Assembly: GCA_949287565.1 (NCBI GenBank)
Contig: CASEHG010000316.1
Location: 1-54,911, forward strand
Source of the DNA: an uncultured Brachyspira sp.
Lineage (GTDB): Bacteria; Spirochaetota; Brachyspiria; Brachyspirales; Brachyspiraceae
Length of the DNA stretch: 54,911 nucleotides
Direction: 5' to 3'
The translations under genes were made by a program, and so were the position numbers. The notes under the pieces were generated by a model. The model saw nothing but the letters and a program-made list of their open reading frames with translations, had not been told where the DNA came from and ran no database searches. Position 1 is the stretch's first letter. Each line of letters starts with the position of its first letter. Shown in pieces: positions 1 through 7,879 of this stretch.

Positions 1-18
1 TAAGAAAGGTTTTTCATT

Positions 19-1293
19 ATGACTGAACATAGAATTATATTTGGCGATAGTAGAGCCTTAAATCAAATTGAAGATAAATCGGTACAGTTAATCATAACTT
101 CACCACCCTATTGGCAATTAAAAGATTATGGAGTAGAAGACCAAATTGGGTTTAATGATAGTTACGAAGATTATATAAATAACTTAAATCTTGTCTGGAA
201 GGAATGTAACCGTGTTTTAGCTGATGGTTGCAGACTTTGTATTAATATTGGAGACCAATTTGCTCGTTCTGTATATTATGGAAGATATAAGGTTATTCCC
301 ATTAGAACCGAGATTATTCGTTTTTGTGAATCTTTAGGTATGGATTATATGGGAGCTATTATTTGGCAAAAAACAACCACAATGAACACATCTGGTGGCG
401 GTGCAATTATGGGAAGCTTTCCATATCCTCGAAATGGAATACTAAAAATGGATTATGAATTTATTCTTTTATTTAAAAAACTCGGTAATGCTCCTAAACC
501 AACCAAAGAACAGAAAGAACAATCTGTAATGACTAAAGAAGAATGGGGACAATATTTTTCTTCTCATTGGAATTTTAATGGCGTTAAACAAACAGGACAT
601 ATTGCGATGTTTCCAGAAGAATTGCCTAAGCGTTTGATTAAAATGTTTTCATTTGTGGGAGAAACTGTTTTTGACCCGTTTGCAGGTAGTGGAACTACCT
701 CTCTTGCGGCGAAGAATTTAGGAAGAAATTCAATTGGTTATGAAATCAACAAAGAATTTGCTCCACTTATTAAGAAAAAGCTCTGTAGTGACCAACTTGT
801 TTTGGGAGATGAATCAAGAGTCGTTTTTTGTGAAGATGAAAAGGAGAAAAATTGGTCTTTTGAACAATTACCATATATTTTTCACGACCCTCATAAAATG
901 GATAAAAAAGTTGATGTTAAAAAACTTCAATTTGGCTCAAAAATAGATAATAAACAAATCAAAAGAGAAGATTTATTTAGTGTAAAACAGGTTATCTCTC
1001 CTAATAAAATTGAGCTTTCCAATGGGTTGATTGTTCGTTTGTTAGGGATAAATGTTAATCCAACATATCAGGAACAGGCAATCGAGTTTCTTCAAAATAA
1101 ATTCCAGAAACGCAAAGTGTTTTTAAAATATGATACAGAAAAATATGATTGTAACAATACTTTGCAGTGTTATGTGTATCTCGATAACAAAACATTTATT
1201 AATAATCATTTGATAAGAACAGGGTTTGTATATGTAGATAATGATACTGATTATTCTTGCAAGAAAAAATTTAATGATTCTATGCCAAAATAA
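19..1293 (+). CDS. DNA methyltransferase with C-terminal SNase-like domain
   Basis: This is predicted to be an S-adenosylmethionine-dependent N4-cytosine/N6-adenine DNA methyltransferase of the beta (permuted) class. The catalytic motif SPPY is at residues 28-31 and the AdoMet-binding motif DPFAGSGTT starts at about residue 219, so motif IV precedes motif I. After the methylase fold ends (about residue 265), roughly 110 C-terminal residues resemble a staphylococcal-nuclease (TNase) barrel: NKIELSNGLIVRLLGI, then an alanine helix, then YVYLDNKTFINNHLIRTGF. The nuclease catalytic positions look degraded, since the usual Glu and second Arg are not evident, so it may be a binding domain. The start ATG is preceded by AAGAAAGG. 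No restriction enzyme partner is visible, so self-protection or evasion of host restriction is the likely role (inference). Confidence 0.88.
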   Translation: MTEHRIIFGDSRALNQIEDKSVQLIITSPPYWQLKDYGVEDQIGFNDSYEDYINNLNLVWKECNRVLADGCRLCINIGDQFARSVYYGRYKVIPIRTEIIRFCESLGMDYMGAIIWQKTTTMNTSGGGAIMGSFPYPRNGILKMDYEFILLFKKLGNAPKPTKEQKEQSVMTKEEWGQYFSSHWNFNGVKQTGHIAMFPEELPKRLIKMFSFVGETVFDPFAGSGTTSLAAKNLGRNSIGYEINKEFAPLIKKKLCSDQLVLGDESRVVFCEDEKEKNWSFEQLPYIFHDPHKMDKKVDVKKLQFGSKIDNKQIKREDLFSVKQVISPNKIELSNGLIVRLLGINVNPTYQEQAIEFLQNKFQKRKVFLKYDTEKYDCNNTLQCYVYLDNKTFINNHLIRTGFVYVDNDTDYSCKKKFNDSMPK

Positions 1294-1371
1294 AATAAGG
1301 GCGTACTTAAAAGGTAGCTCAAAAAAAAGAATATCGACCTTAATATAAGCAGAAAGAAGGAGATGATGTAT

Positions 1372-2165
1372 ATGCCAACATCGTTATCGACAAATACAGA
1401 CAAACTTGTGGCATTAAAAGAAAAAGCAAATAGTCTACCAGATTACCCCCCCCCGCAAAACTTCAGGAAAAAACTGTAACTCCCACAAAAGAAGGGTTAA
1501 GTGTTGTTTCTGACGAGGGATATGACAGTCTGTCTCAAGTAACTGTTAATGGAGATAGTAATTTAATTTCTGAAAATATAAAGTCAGGTGTCAGCATATT
1601 TGGTGTAAATGGAAATGTACAAGAAGGAGTTAAAAGACTTATTCCAACACAACTAAAGGTGACATATAGTAACCCTGTTTCTATAACCGGAAGTGGCATT
1701 TTATACACTAATTATAGTAGGTTTACTGTTGATGGTTCAAATCATACTGTTACTTATGAAAATAATAGTGATTGGTTATCTTATATAGGAAGTTATGATT
1801 TCTTGAAGATAAAGTTTAATAATTCTGCAACGGTTAATAAGGAGGATATAGCATTAATTGGAAAAGAAAGTGATTATAGCCTTACGGGTTATCCAACAAG
1901 AATTATAAGAGGGCGTCCAAGTGAATCTACACCAATAACAGCTAATGGAAAAGGTTTTGTAATTATAAATAGTGAAGGCAAGGCAAATTATGATTGTTCT
2001 AATATGGGAACTGTAACCATAGATGGTGTTAGAATAAACCAAGGTAGTATAGATGTAGCTGTTGGATATAGTTTTAGATTAGATTTTGATAAAAGCATAA
2101 AAATTGAATATGGTTCAGCAGGTTCTTATAATGAGGATGTAGGGTATCAAATTTTTATTTATTAA
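1372..2165 (+). CDS. Fibre/adhesin-like protein, frame broken at a C9 tract
   Basis: The reading frame starts at ATG 1372, with AAGGAG nine bases upstream, and reaches PDYPPP at a run of nine C (1446-1454). There it shifts out of frame and stops a few codons later. One extra C would join it to the downstream frame, which runs uninterrupted to 2165 (about 264 aa in total). The downstream half contains LQEKTVTPTKEG...VVSDEGYDSLSQVTVNG, a small beta domain common in Firmicutes phage tail-fibre and base-plate proteins, followed by a Ser/Asn/Gly-rich beta region. The break is either a sequencing slip or a phase-variable switch. A virion surface or adhesin function is inferred from composition; nothing identifies the ligand. 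Confidence 0.6.
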
Positions 2166-2260
2166 TAGGATTATATATAGAGAGATGTTTAATTATGCTT
2201 ATTAAAAGCGATTTCTTGCCCCGATTTACAAACAGCGTAAAATATGAAATTTATATTATA

Positions 2261-2290
2261 AAAAGTGGAAAGAAATTTCCACTTTTTTTT
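2261..2290 (+). terminator. Intrinsic terminator after the fibre-like gene
   Basis: An 11-bp perfect stem (AAAAGTGGAAA paired with TTTCCACTTTT, loop GAAA) runs into an eight-base T tract. It closes the first transcription unit just before a strong promoter. Confidence 0.9.
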
Positions 2291-2301
2291 ATTAAAACCA
2301 C

Positions 2302-2330
2302 TTGACAAATATTAATATTTATGGTATAAT
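2302..2330 (+). promoter_or_regulatory. Sigma-A promoter TTGACA-17-TATAAT
   Basis: A perfect -35 (TTGACA, 2302-2307) and perfect -10 (TATAAT, 2325-2330) are separated by 17 bases. The promoter lies directly after a terminator and 29 bases before the phosphatase start codon, so it should drive the 2360 to about 5.7 kb plus-strand group with the host vegetative polymerase. Confidence 0.9.
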
Positions 2331-2359
2331 GTCATTAATTCAATTATGGAGGTGTATTA

Positions 2360-3001
2360 ATGCGTACAATAATTGTAGGAGATATTCATGGATGTTATTA
2401 TACATTAACATCGTTGTTAAATAAGATTAATTTAGATAAACAGAACGATAGAATAATATTTTTAGGAGATTATATTGACAAAGGCAAAAACAGTTTTGAA
2501 GTAGTAGAATACTTAATAAAACTACAAAAAGAAATGACTAAAGAAAGATGTATTTGTTTGTTAGGCAATCATGAATATATGTTTTTAAACAATAAGGATT
2601 TGTGGATATACAATGGTGGAAACAAAACAAAAAGAAGCTATTATAAAAATCATCATATAAGTTATTTGTACAATAGTCATAAAAGTTGGATGAAAAAATT
2701 GCCTCTTCATTATGAGACAGAAAAGTTTATTTGTGTACATGCAGGTCTTCCAAAACCGTTATTGTCAGATAATACAGTAGAAGATATGTTATGGGATAGA
2801 ACCCATCTTAATAATAGAATATACAGAGAAAAACAGGTTATTTTTGGTCATACACCTGCCACTCTATTAGAATATCAAACTATTAATGGTGATATTGGCA
2901 TTGATACTTCTTGTGTATTTGGTTATCAATTAACCGCTTTAATTATTAATAATGATGGTGATTATGAATTTATTCATGAAGACAAAAATGAAAAGGATTG
3001 A
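2360..3001 (+). CDS. PPP-family metallophosphatase (PrpA/ApaH-like)
   Basis: A calcineurin-like phosphoesterase of the bacteriophage-lambda/PrpA serine-threonine phosphatase or diadenosine-tetraphosphatase type. All signature motifs are present: GDIHG near the N terminus, GDYIDKG, GNHEY, and a late FGHTP motif, which together bind two metal ions. At 213 aa it matches the compact phage phosphatase size. The ATG is preceded by GGAGGTG. The gene leads the unit from the promoter at 2302 and is followed after nine bases by a P-loop protein. The substrate cannot be read from sequence: a phosphoprotein or a nucleotide alarmone are both possible. Confidence 0.88.
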   Translation: MRTIIVGDIHGCYYTLTSLLNKINLDKQNDRIIFLGDYIDKGKNSFEVVEYLIKLQKEMTKERCICLLGNHEYMFLNNKDLWIYNGGNKTKRSYYKNHHISYLYNSHKSWMKKLPLHYETEKFICVHAGLPKPLLSDNTVEDMLWDRTHLNNRIYREKQVIFGHTPATLLEYQTINGDIGIDTSCVFGYQLTALIINNDGDYEFIHEDKNEKD

Positions 3002-3010
3002 GGTATTATT

Positions 3011-3499
3011 ATGATTTTTATTGGATATCAAGGCATAGGAAAATCAACTTTAGCAGGGTATAATAGATATATTGATTTGGAAAGTGGTAATTTTTGGATA
3101 AATAGTAAACGAGATGAAAATTGGTATATACCGTATTGTAATATTGCTGAACATTTATCAGAACAAGGATATAGAGTATTTACTTCTTCACACGAAGTAG
3201 TAAGAAATTGTTTAACCACATCAAAAGAAGATTGTTTTGTGGTGTATCCTGCATTACATCTTAAAGATGAGTGGATAGCGAAATTAAAAGCAAGATACGA
3301 AAATAGTAAATTGGATAAAGACTATAAAGCTTACATGAACGCAGTAGATAGATATGAGGATAATATAAAAGAGATAGCGAATAGTGGATTTAATTGTATA
3401 CAAATAGATAGTATGGATTATAATTTAGATGAATTAATAGAAAGAGCAATAACGGAATTAAAATATAAACAAATATTAAAAGATGTGAAAAATTTATAA
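3011..3499 (+). CDS. P-loop kinase-like protein
   Basis: A 162-aa protein opening with a Walker A motif, GYQGIGKST, placed as in small nucleoside/nucleotide kinases. It continues with VFTSSHEVVR, a short strand suggestive of a Walker B or lid region, and FVVYPALHLKDEWIAKL. The fold resembles phage polynucleotide or deoxynucleoside monophosphate kinase-like proteins, but no substrate-specific motif is recognisable. It lies nine bases after the phosphatase gene, so a kinase-phosphatase pair in one transcript is suggested. The biochemical role is unassigned. Confidence 0.65.
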   Translation: MIFIGYQGIGKSTLAGYNRYIDLESGNFWINSKRDENWYIPYCNIAEHLSEQGYRVFTSSHEVVRNCLTTSKEDCFVVYPALHLKDEWIAKLKARYENSKLDKDYKAYMNAVDRYEDNIKEIANSGFNCIQIDSMDYNLDELIERAITELKYKQILKDVKNL

Positions 3500-3516
3500 T
3501 TATAAGGAGTAAAATA

Positions 3517-3849
3517 ATGCGTATTACTAATTTAGAAACTACTATGCAAATAAAAATACCAATTACACAAGAATTGATTGATGATAATGGGATTGTGTTT
3601 GATATGTCAAATATACAAAATATTATTAAGTCTACTAAAGAAATACCAGTTATTATACCAGTAGGCAACCAAGACAAAATAATTGGTATTTGTACTAAAA
3701 TGATATATCAATCTATTGACAATCAGGAATATATTATGTGTGACTGTGTGTTAAATGTCAATGGTGGAACAAGTGAAACAGTTGAAGATAGTGATAACGG
3801 CAGATTGAAAATAAAAGATTTTCAGAGCGTTGGTTTTTGTATAGAATAA
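3517..3849 (+). CDS. Hypothetical protein
   Basis: A 110-aa soluble protein with a good ribosome site (AAGGAG) before ATG 3517. It shows alternating strands (IPVIIPVGNQDKIIGICTKM...) and an acidic C-terminal stretch ending FQSVGFCIE. No recognised domain. It is co-oriented and closely spaced (17 bases) with the P-loop gene, so it probably belongs to the same transcript. The beta-rich pattern around a polar loop resembles small phage accessory proteins, but no function is claimed. Confidence 0.65.
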   Translation: MRITNLETTMQIKIPITQELIDDNGIVFDMSNIQNIIKSTKEIPVIIPVGNQDKIIGICTKMIYQSIDNQEYIMCDCVLNVNGGTSETVEDSDNGRLKIKDFQSVGFCIE

Positions 3850-3861
3850 TAGAGGATTATA

Positions 3862-3960
3862 ATAAGTTTAGAAAATGAAGAAGAAAATAAATCTATTTCA
3901 AGAAGAATCGAAAAGAAGAAGTTGAAAGAAGATAAAAATGCTTTAAAATATCAATATTAA
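3862..3960 (+). CDS. Small charged protein, possible AUA start
   Basis: A 32-codon frame, ending in KNALKYQY, is rich in Lys and Glu and has AGAGGA five bases ahead of its first codon. That codon is ATA followed by AGT, not ATG. It fills the gap between the 3517 gene and the D12 methyltransferase. Either an AUA start is used, or one base of an ATG has mutated or been misread. It is too short to classify. Confidence 0.35.
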   Translation: MSLENEEENKSISRRIEKKKLKEDKNALKYQY

Positions 3961-3999
3961 CTTAAATAATTAATCATATAATTAAAGGGAGTTAAAAAC

Positions 4000-4726
4000 A
4001 TGTGGTATTTAGGGAGTAAAAGTAGAATAAGCAAATATATTGTGCCAATAATACAGTCATATATCAACAAAGATACAAATGGATATTTAGAGCCATTTGT
4101 GGGGGGGGGCTAATATTATTGATAAAATACAATGCAACAATAAAATTGGATGTGACATACATAAAGAATTAATAGCTTTATTAAAACATGTACAAAATAA
4201 TATTAAAGATATACCTGATATTATAACACAAGAAACTTACAATAAAGTAAAAAATAATAAAAATCAGTATGAGGATTGGTATGTTGGATTAGTTGGATTT
4301 TGTGCTACATTTGGAGCTAAATACTTTGGAGGTTACGGCAAACATTCTAAAGATGATAATAGCGAAACTTATCCGACAGAAGCTATTAATAATTTAAAAA
4401 AACAAGCACCTAATTTAAAAGATATTAAATTTATAAATATAGATTTCAGAAATATAGATATGTCACAAATTAATAATTTTGTTATATATTGCGATATTCC
4501 ATACAGATACACAACAAAATATAAAACAAACCCATTCCCTTACGAAGAATTTTACGAATGGGCTATAAAGGCTTCATATAATAATACTGTTTTGGTCAGT
4601 GAATATTGGATGCCTGAAGGCTTCAAATGTATCTGGGAAAAAGAACAAAAAATATTATTAAACAATACTGATAACTCACGTAGTAATTTATCAAGAACAG
4701 AAAAACTGTTTATTGTAGATAAATAG
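4000..4726 (+). CDS. D12-class DNA adenine methyltransferase, frame broken at a G9 tract
   Basis: The N-terminal part, MWYLGSKSRISKYIVPIIQ then LEPFVGGG, is the AdoMet-binding motif of Dam-type methylases. The frame breaks inside the glycine motif at nine G (4101-4109); removing one G or adding two restores it. Downstream are the family's typical DWYVGLVGFCATFGAKYFGGY block, the catalytic motif as CDIPY (usually DPPY), and VSEYWMPEGFKCIWEKE. Total length is about 241 aa. It ends with TAG. The protein should methylate adenine N6, protecting phage DNA from host restriction. As sequenced it would be inactive unless slippage occurs, so it is either an assembly slip or a phase switch. Confidence 0.72.
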
Positions 4727-4792
4727 TTTCTGATGAAGAAGACAAAATGTTTCAAAATATTAAAAAAAGAAGTTGAAAAGGAGTGATATAAG

Positions 4793-5647
4793 ATGAATTT
4801 TCACTGCAATTGTTGTGATGGTATATATAATTCTTTTGATGTACATTTTACAAGTGCTTGCGATAATAAATGTTCACATTGTATTGATAATTGTTACGAA
4901 GGTCTTAAAATTAATAAACCTAATATAGAAGCTATTATAAAAACTATTATTGACAACTCCGATGGTTTAGATGATGTTTTGTTCTTGGGTGGCGAACCAT
5001 GTCTGTATTTAGATGAATTATTAGAGTGTGTAAAAGAACTTAAGAAACAAACAACATTAAAGTTATACGTTACAACTTCTGTTCCTAAAATTTGTTATGA
5101 AAAAAGAGATAAGTTTGAAGAATTAATTGAATTATTAGATGGCATCAATCTTTCTGTTCAACATTATAAAGAAGAAATAGCAGATGATATTAGAAAAACA
5201 AAATCAACATATGATAGACAAGGTTTTTATAATTCACTTCCGCATAAAGAGAAGATAAGGATTAATTTAAATATTGTAAAACCATATTTATATCAAAAAG
5301 ATGATATAATAAATTGTTTGAAACATTATGATAAAATGGGGTTTGGTTCAATTAAACTTTCTGAAATACAGCATGGAGAAGATGTATTTGTATCTTTTGA
5401 AAAAATTTTTGATATTAAATTAAAATCTGCTTATTCTAATGGTTGTCAAACATATTTAGATATGAGTAAGATTATACCTAATTTTCAGACTCCATTACTA
5501 TTAAAAAGGTCTTGTTTTGTGTGTGAGAATACTCTAAAAGCTACATTATCAGACGGAATTAAAGTTGTAAGTAATTTTTTTAAAAAACCTCAAAACAAAT
5601 ATGCTGTTATTTATGAGGATGGGACATTATCGAGAGGGTGGATTTAA
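4793..5647 (+). CDS. Radical SAM enzyme
   Basis: A 284-aa protein with the radical SAM cluster motif C23-x3-C27-x2-C30 (SACDNKCSHC), which binds a 4Fe-4S cluster that cleaves AdoMet. LFLGGEPCLY is the glycine-rich AdoMet motif. Four further Cys near the termini (CNCC at residues 5-8, CFVC near 239) might ligate an auxiliary cluster, but no full SPASM or Twitch domain is recognisable. The spacing differs from QueE (CX14CX2C), so a 7-deazaguanine role is unlikely. A strong Shine-Dalgarno (AAAGGAGTG) precedes the ATG. The stop is separated by a single base from the start of a 29-residue peptide gene, suggesting an enzyme-substrate pair (inference). Confidence 0.85.
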   Translation: MNFHCNCCDGIYNSFDVHFTSACDNKCSHCIDNCYEGLKINKPNIEAIIKTIIDNSDGLDDVLFLGGEPCLYLDELLECVKELKKQTTLKLYVTTSVPKICYEKRDKFEELIELLDGINLSVQHYKEEIADDIRKTKSTYDRQGFYNSLPHKEKIRINLNIVKPYLYQKDDIINCLKHYDKMGFGSIKLSEIQHGEDVFVSFEKIFDIKLKSAYSNGCQTYLDMSKIIPNFQTPLLLKRSCFVCENTLKATLSDGIKVVSNFFKKPQNKYAVIYEDGTLSRGWI

Positions 5648-5648
5648 T

Positions 5649-5738
5649 ATGTATACTAAAATTTTAAGAAAAATAATAAAGATAAAAAGATGGTCATTTG
5701 GTCATTGTGATGGCAGTGGTTCTGGACATTGTACATAA
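5649..5738 (+). CDS. 29-aa GHC-containing peptide, candidate radical SAM substrate
   Basis: This tiny frame starts one base after the radical SAM stop codon, with GAGGGTGG as ribosome site. It has a basic N-terminal half, MYTKILRKIIKIKRW, and a tail SFGHCDGSGSGHCT in which GHC occurs twice around a DGSGS spacer. This leader/core split, with Cys, His and an aromatic residue in a Gly/Ser-rich core, is what RiPP precursors beside radical SAM maturases look like. No protease or exporter gene is adjacent. It might instead be a basic membrane-active or metal-binding micro-protein. Coding status is supported by position, ribosome site and composition only. Confidence 0.5.
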   Translation: MYTKILRKIIKIKRWSFGHCDGSGSGHCT

Positions 5739-5876
5739 AATTCACATTTTAATGCCAATTATGATGTGTAAAAAGTGCCGTATTTATTGAGAAAAATGAT
5801 ATATCAAAAATATTATTTTTAACAAAATATCAAATTTTATAAGAAGAATGTTTAATATTTTCAAGGAGAAAGGTTT

Positions 5877-6167
5877 ATGGAAATAATAAAAGATATAATT
5901 ATCTTAATTATGTGTCATTTAATAGGGGATTATGTTTTACAGAGTAGTTTCATAGCTGACACCAAAGGTTCTAATTGGTATCATTTATTTGTACATTCAG
6001 TACTTTATATTATTCCATTCTGTTTCTTATATGGAATAATATGGCAATCTATTGTCGTATGTGTACTTCATTTTATAATAGATGCCTTAAAGGCAAGATA
6101 TAGTAAAATTACATATCTACAAGACCAAGTAGCTCATTATATTTTAATTTTATTATATTTAATATAA
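5877..6167 (+). CDS. DUF3307-like integral membrane protein
   Basis: A 96-aa protein made of about four hydrophobic helices, with MCHLIGDYVLQSSFIADTK near the N terminus, a central VHSVLYIIPF, and LHFIIDALKARYSKI. These match the conserved signature of the DUF3307 family (HLLGDFxLQ, HxxxH and HxxIDxxK positions) found in many bacteria and phages. Location is the cytoplasmic membrane; function is unknown. AAGGAGAAAGG precedes the ATG. The 138-base stretch upstream (5739-5876) holds no convincing gene. Confidence 0.75.
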   Translation: MEIIKDIIILIMCHLIGDYVLQSSFIADTKGSNWYHLFVHSVLYIIPFCFLYGIIWQSIVVCVLHFIIDALKARYSKITYLQDQVAHYILILLYLI

Positions 6168-6185
6168 AAGAAAGAAGGTAGTAAT

Positions 6186-6758
6186 ATGTGTAATACAAGT
6201 GTAACAACGAATTGGGGAACTTACGATAACTGGCAGACTTTAAATATTAGTACTTCTACACCACAAATTGCTATTTCTGATATAGATTCTGCCACAAATA
6301 CGATAACCCTAACACCATCAAACACGTTACCGTTACCAAATGAAAAAATAAATATTAATGAATTAAATAATATATGTTCAAATATTGATTCAGTGATAAC
6401 AATTAAAGATATAAAAATTATAGTCCCAAATAAAGTTGTAGAAATAACTTATAAAGATAATACGAAAGAAAAAGTTGTTTGTGACAATGAAGATAATTTT
6501 AGCTTTGATGCCGCTATTGCTATATGTGCTTTAAAAAAGCTTATGGGTAATTCTAAGTGCAACCATTATTTAAAATCAGGTTATAAAATAATTGATGATA
6601 AAGAAAAATTATTATTAAAAGAACAAGAAGAAAAAGAGATTATAGCACGTAAAAAAGAAAAAGCTAAATTAAAGAAAGAAAAAAGAAGATTAAGAAAGAG
6701 AGAAGAACAAATAAATATTATCGCCGAAGCGATTAAACGCTCCGAATCATTAAAATAA
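6186..6758 (+). CDS. Hypothetical protein with basic coiled-coil tail
   Basis: A 190-aa protein. The N-terminal 60 residues are Thr/Ser/Asn-rich (possible beta region). The middle contains IKDIKIIVPNKVVEITYKDN, and the last 50 residues are an almost unbroken Lys/Glu/Arg helix (EKEIIARKKEKAKLKKEKRR), consistent with a coiled coil or nucleic-acid-binding tail. The start is preceded by AAGAAGG. A terminator follows at 6777. No family recognised. Confidence 0.6.
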   Translation: MCNTSVTTNWGTYDNWQTLNISTSTPQIAISDIDSATNTITLTPSNTLPLPNEKININELNNICSNIDSVITIKDIKIIVPNKVVEITYKDNTKEKVVCDNEDNFSFDAAIAICALKKLMGNSKCNHYLKSGYKIIDDKEKLLLKEQEEKEIIARKKEKAKLKKEKRRLRKREEQINIIAEAIKRSESLK

Positions 6759-6776
6759 ATAAAAAAAAATATTGTC

Positions 6777-6803
6777 AAAAACCCTTGACATTCAAGGGTT
6801 TTT
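6777..6803 (+). terminator. Intrinsic terminator hairpin overlapping a promoter
   Basis: A perfect 12-bp stem (AAAAACCCTTGA with TCAAGGGTTTTT, three-base loop CAT) follows the 6186-6758 gene. Its left arm contains the TTGA of the next promoter's -35 box, so the two signals share bases. Confidence 0.8.
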
Positions 6804-6813
6804 GTGTTATAAT
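6785..6813 (+). promoter_or_regulatory. Sigma-A promoter TTGACA-17-TATAAT embedded in a terminator
   Basis: A perfect -35 (6785-6790) and perfect -10 (6808-6813) with a 17-base spacer lie 35 bases before the 6848 start codon. The -35 box and much of the spacer lie within the terminator stem. This promoter should start the transcript for 6848-8906. Confidence 0.88.
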
Positions 6814-6847
6814 ATACATATAAAATTTTAAATAAGGAGGAATAAAT

Positions 6848-7276
6848 ATGGAAATAATTTATTTTGAATTAAATAATTGGTTTTGCGGCAGAGATTACCC
6901 AAATTCTGAGCCATTTATTGGATGGATGGATAGAGATTTAGACATTCCATTTGATAATGAAGATTGGGTAAAAGAAAATAAATTAGTAGTTGTTCATTCT
7001 TTCGTAGATATGTCTCAAAATTATTGTATAACAGCTACAAGAGAATGGGTAGAAAACAATTGTCCTGAATTATTAACAAAGTATAAAGAATTTATTAGGT
7101 ATAAAAAAGATGGAGAGTTACCAAAAGGTAGATTTGGCAGTCCATTTTTAGAATATAAAGAGGAAAACATTGGAATATATTTTGCTGAAGAATTTCGAGA
7201 TAATAACGGAAATTGGTACTATGAAATAGAAGAAGATGTTGACGTTGATGAACCTAAAATTAGTAATGAAAATTAA
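6848..7276 (+). CDS. Hypothetical protein
   Basis: A 142-aa acidic soluble protein, first gene after the promoter at 6785, with AAGGAGG before its ATG. It contains EIIYFELNNWFCGRDYPNSEPF and a C-terminal YYEIEEDVDVDEPKIS tail. The aromatic and Asp/Glu content is typical of small phage accessory proteins in clostridial genomes. No domain was recognised. The stretch 7277-7423 downstream holds no supported gene. Confidence 0.7.
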   Translation: MEIIYFELNNWFCGRDYPNSEPFIGWMDRDLDIPFDNEDWVKENKLVVVHSFVDMSQNYCITATREWVENNCPELLTKYKEFIRYKKDGELPKGRFGSPFLEYKEENIGIYFAEEFRDNNGNWYYEIEEDVDVDEPKISNEN

Positions 7277-7423
7277 CTGAACTAATTTAGAACGCAACAG
7301 AAACAGATTTATTTAGTGATTTATCAAAGGGTTATAAAATATATACTATGACAAAGGGAAAAATAATTGCAATATTTTATAATTTAAAATACAGATTTTA
7401 TAACTCAAGGGAGAAGAAGAAAA

Positions 7424-7879
7424 ATGAGCAAATTAAATGAGATTTTAGGTGTAGAGGATGGACAGGAGTTCGAATATAAAAGTCGTTTAGTGGGTTGTAT
7501 CAAATGTAAAATTATAAATGGCATGAGATATACCTTTGATGGTTATTGTTGGGTTGGCTGTACTGATGAATATATACTTACCGAAATGATTAATCATCCA
7601 GAGAGAATTGAAATACTTCCAGTAAGACCAAAACTGACCGAAAAACAGATAACAGCTATTAAAGGTAGAATTGCAGAGGGCTGGAATTGGGTAGCGAAAG
7701 ATGTTTCGAATAATCCATGGGTAGTGTGTTTCACAGAAAAGCCTATAGAGAACGAATATACATTTTGTTCTTCAAATGGAGAAGGAGATTCGTTAGCAAA
7801 CAAAGACATATTTGATTTTGTTACATATAAGGATAGTCCGATATATTTACCAGATTTATTAAAGGAAGTGGAAGAATGA
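7424..7879 (+). CDS. Hypothetical protein
   Basis: A 151-aa protein with LNEILGVEDGQEFEYKSRL at the start and a helical segment LTEKQITAIKGRIAEGWNWVAKD. This layout (a short globular domain beginning with 'gvedGqeF') recurs in small Firmicutes phage proteins often placed beside zinc-ribbon proteins. A good ribosome site (AAGGGAGAAG) precedes it. Its last four bases overlap the next gene (ATGA), so translation is probably coupled. Function unknown. Confidence 0.72.
   Translation: MSKLNEILGVEDGQEFEYKSRLVGCIKCKIINGMRYTFDGYCWVGCTDEYILTEMINHPERIEILPVRPKLTEKQITAIKGRIAEGWNWVAKDVSNNPWVVCFTEKPIENEYTFCSSNGEGDSLANKDIFDFVTYKDSPIYLPDLLKEVEE

Noticed and set aside
1659-2165. Diversity-generating retroelement target in the fibre-like gene
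   Set aside because: No reverse transcriptase, template repeat or IMH-like sequence is seen in the window.
2194-2304. 36-codon frame from ATG near 2194
   Set aside because: It crosses the terminator hairpin and the -35 promoter box, so translation is unlikely.
4793-5647. QueE-type enzyme for 7-deazaguanine DNA modification
   Set aside because: The cluster motif is CX3CX2C, not CX14CX2C, and no other queuosine or preQ0 genes are visible.
7349-7441. Small frame beginning ATGACAAAGGG between 7276 and 7424
   Set aside because: No correctly spaced ribosome site, runs into the following gene in another frame, and composition is not convincing.
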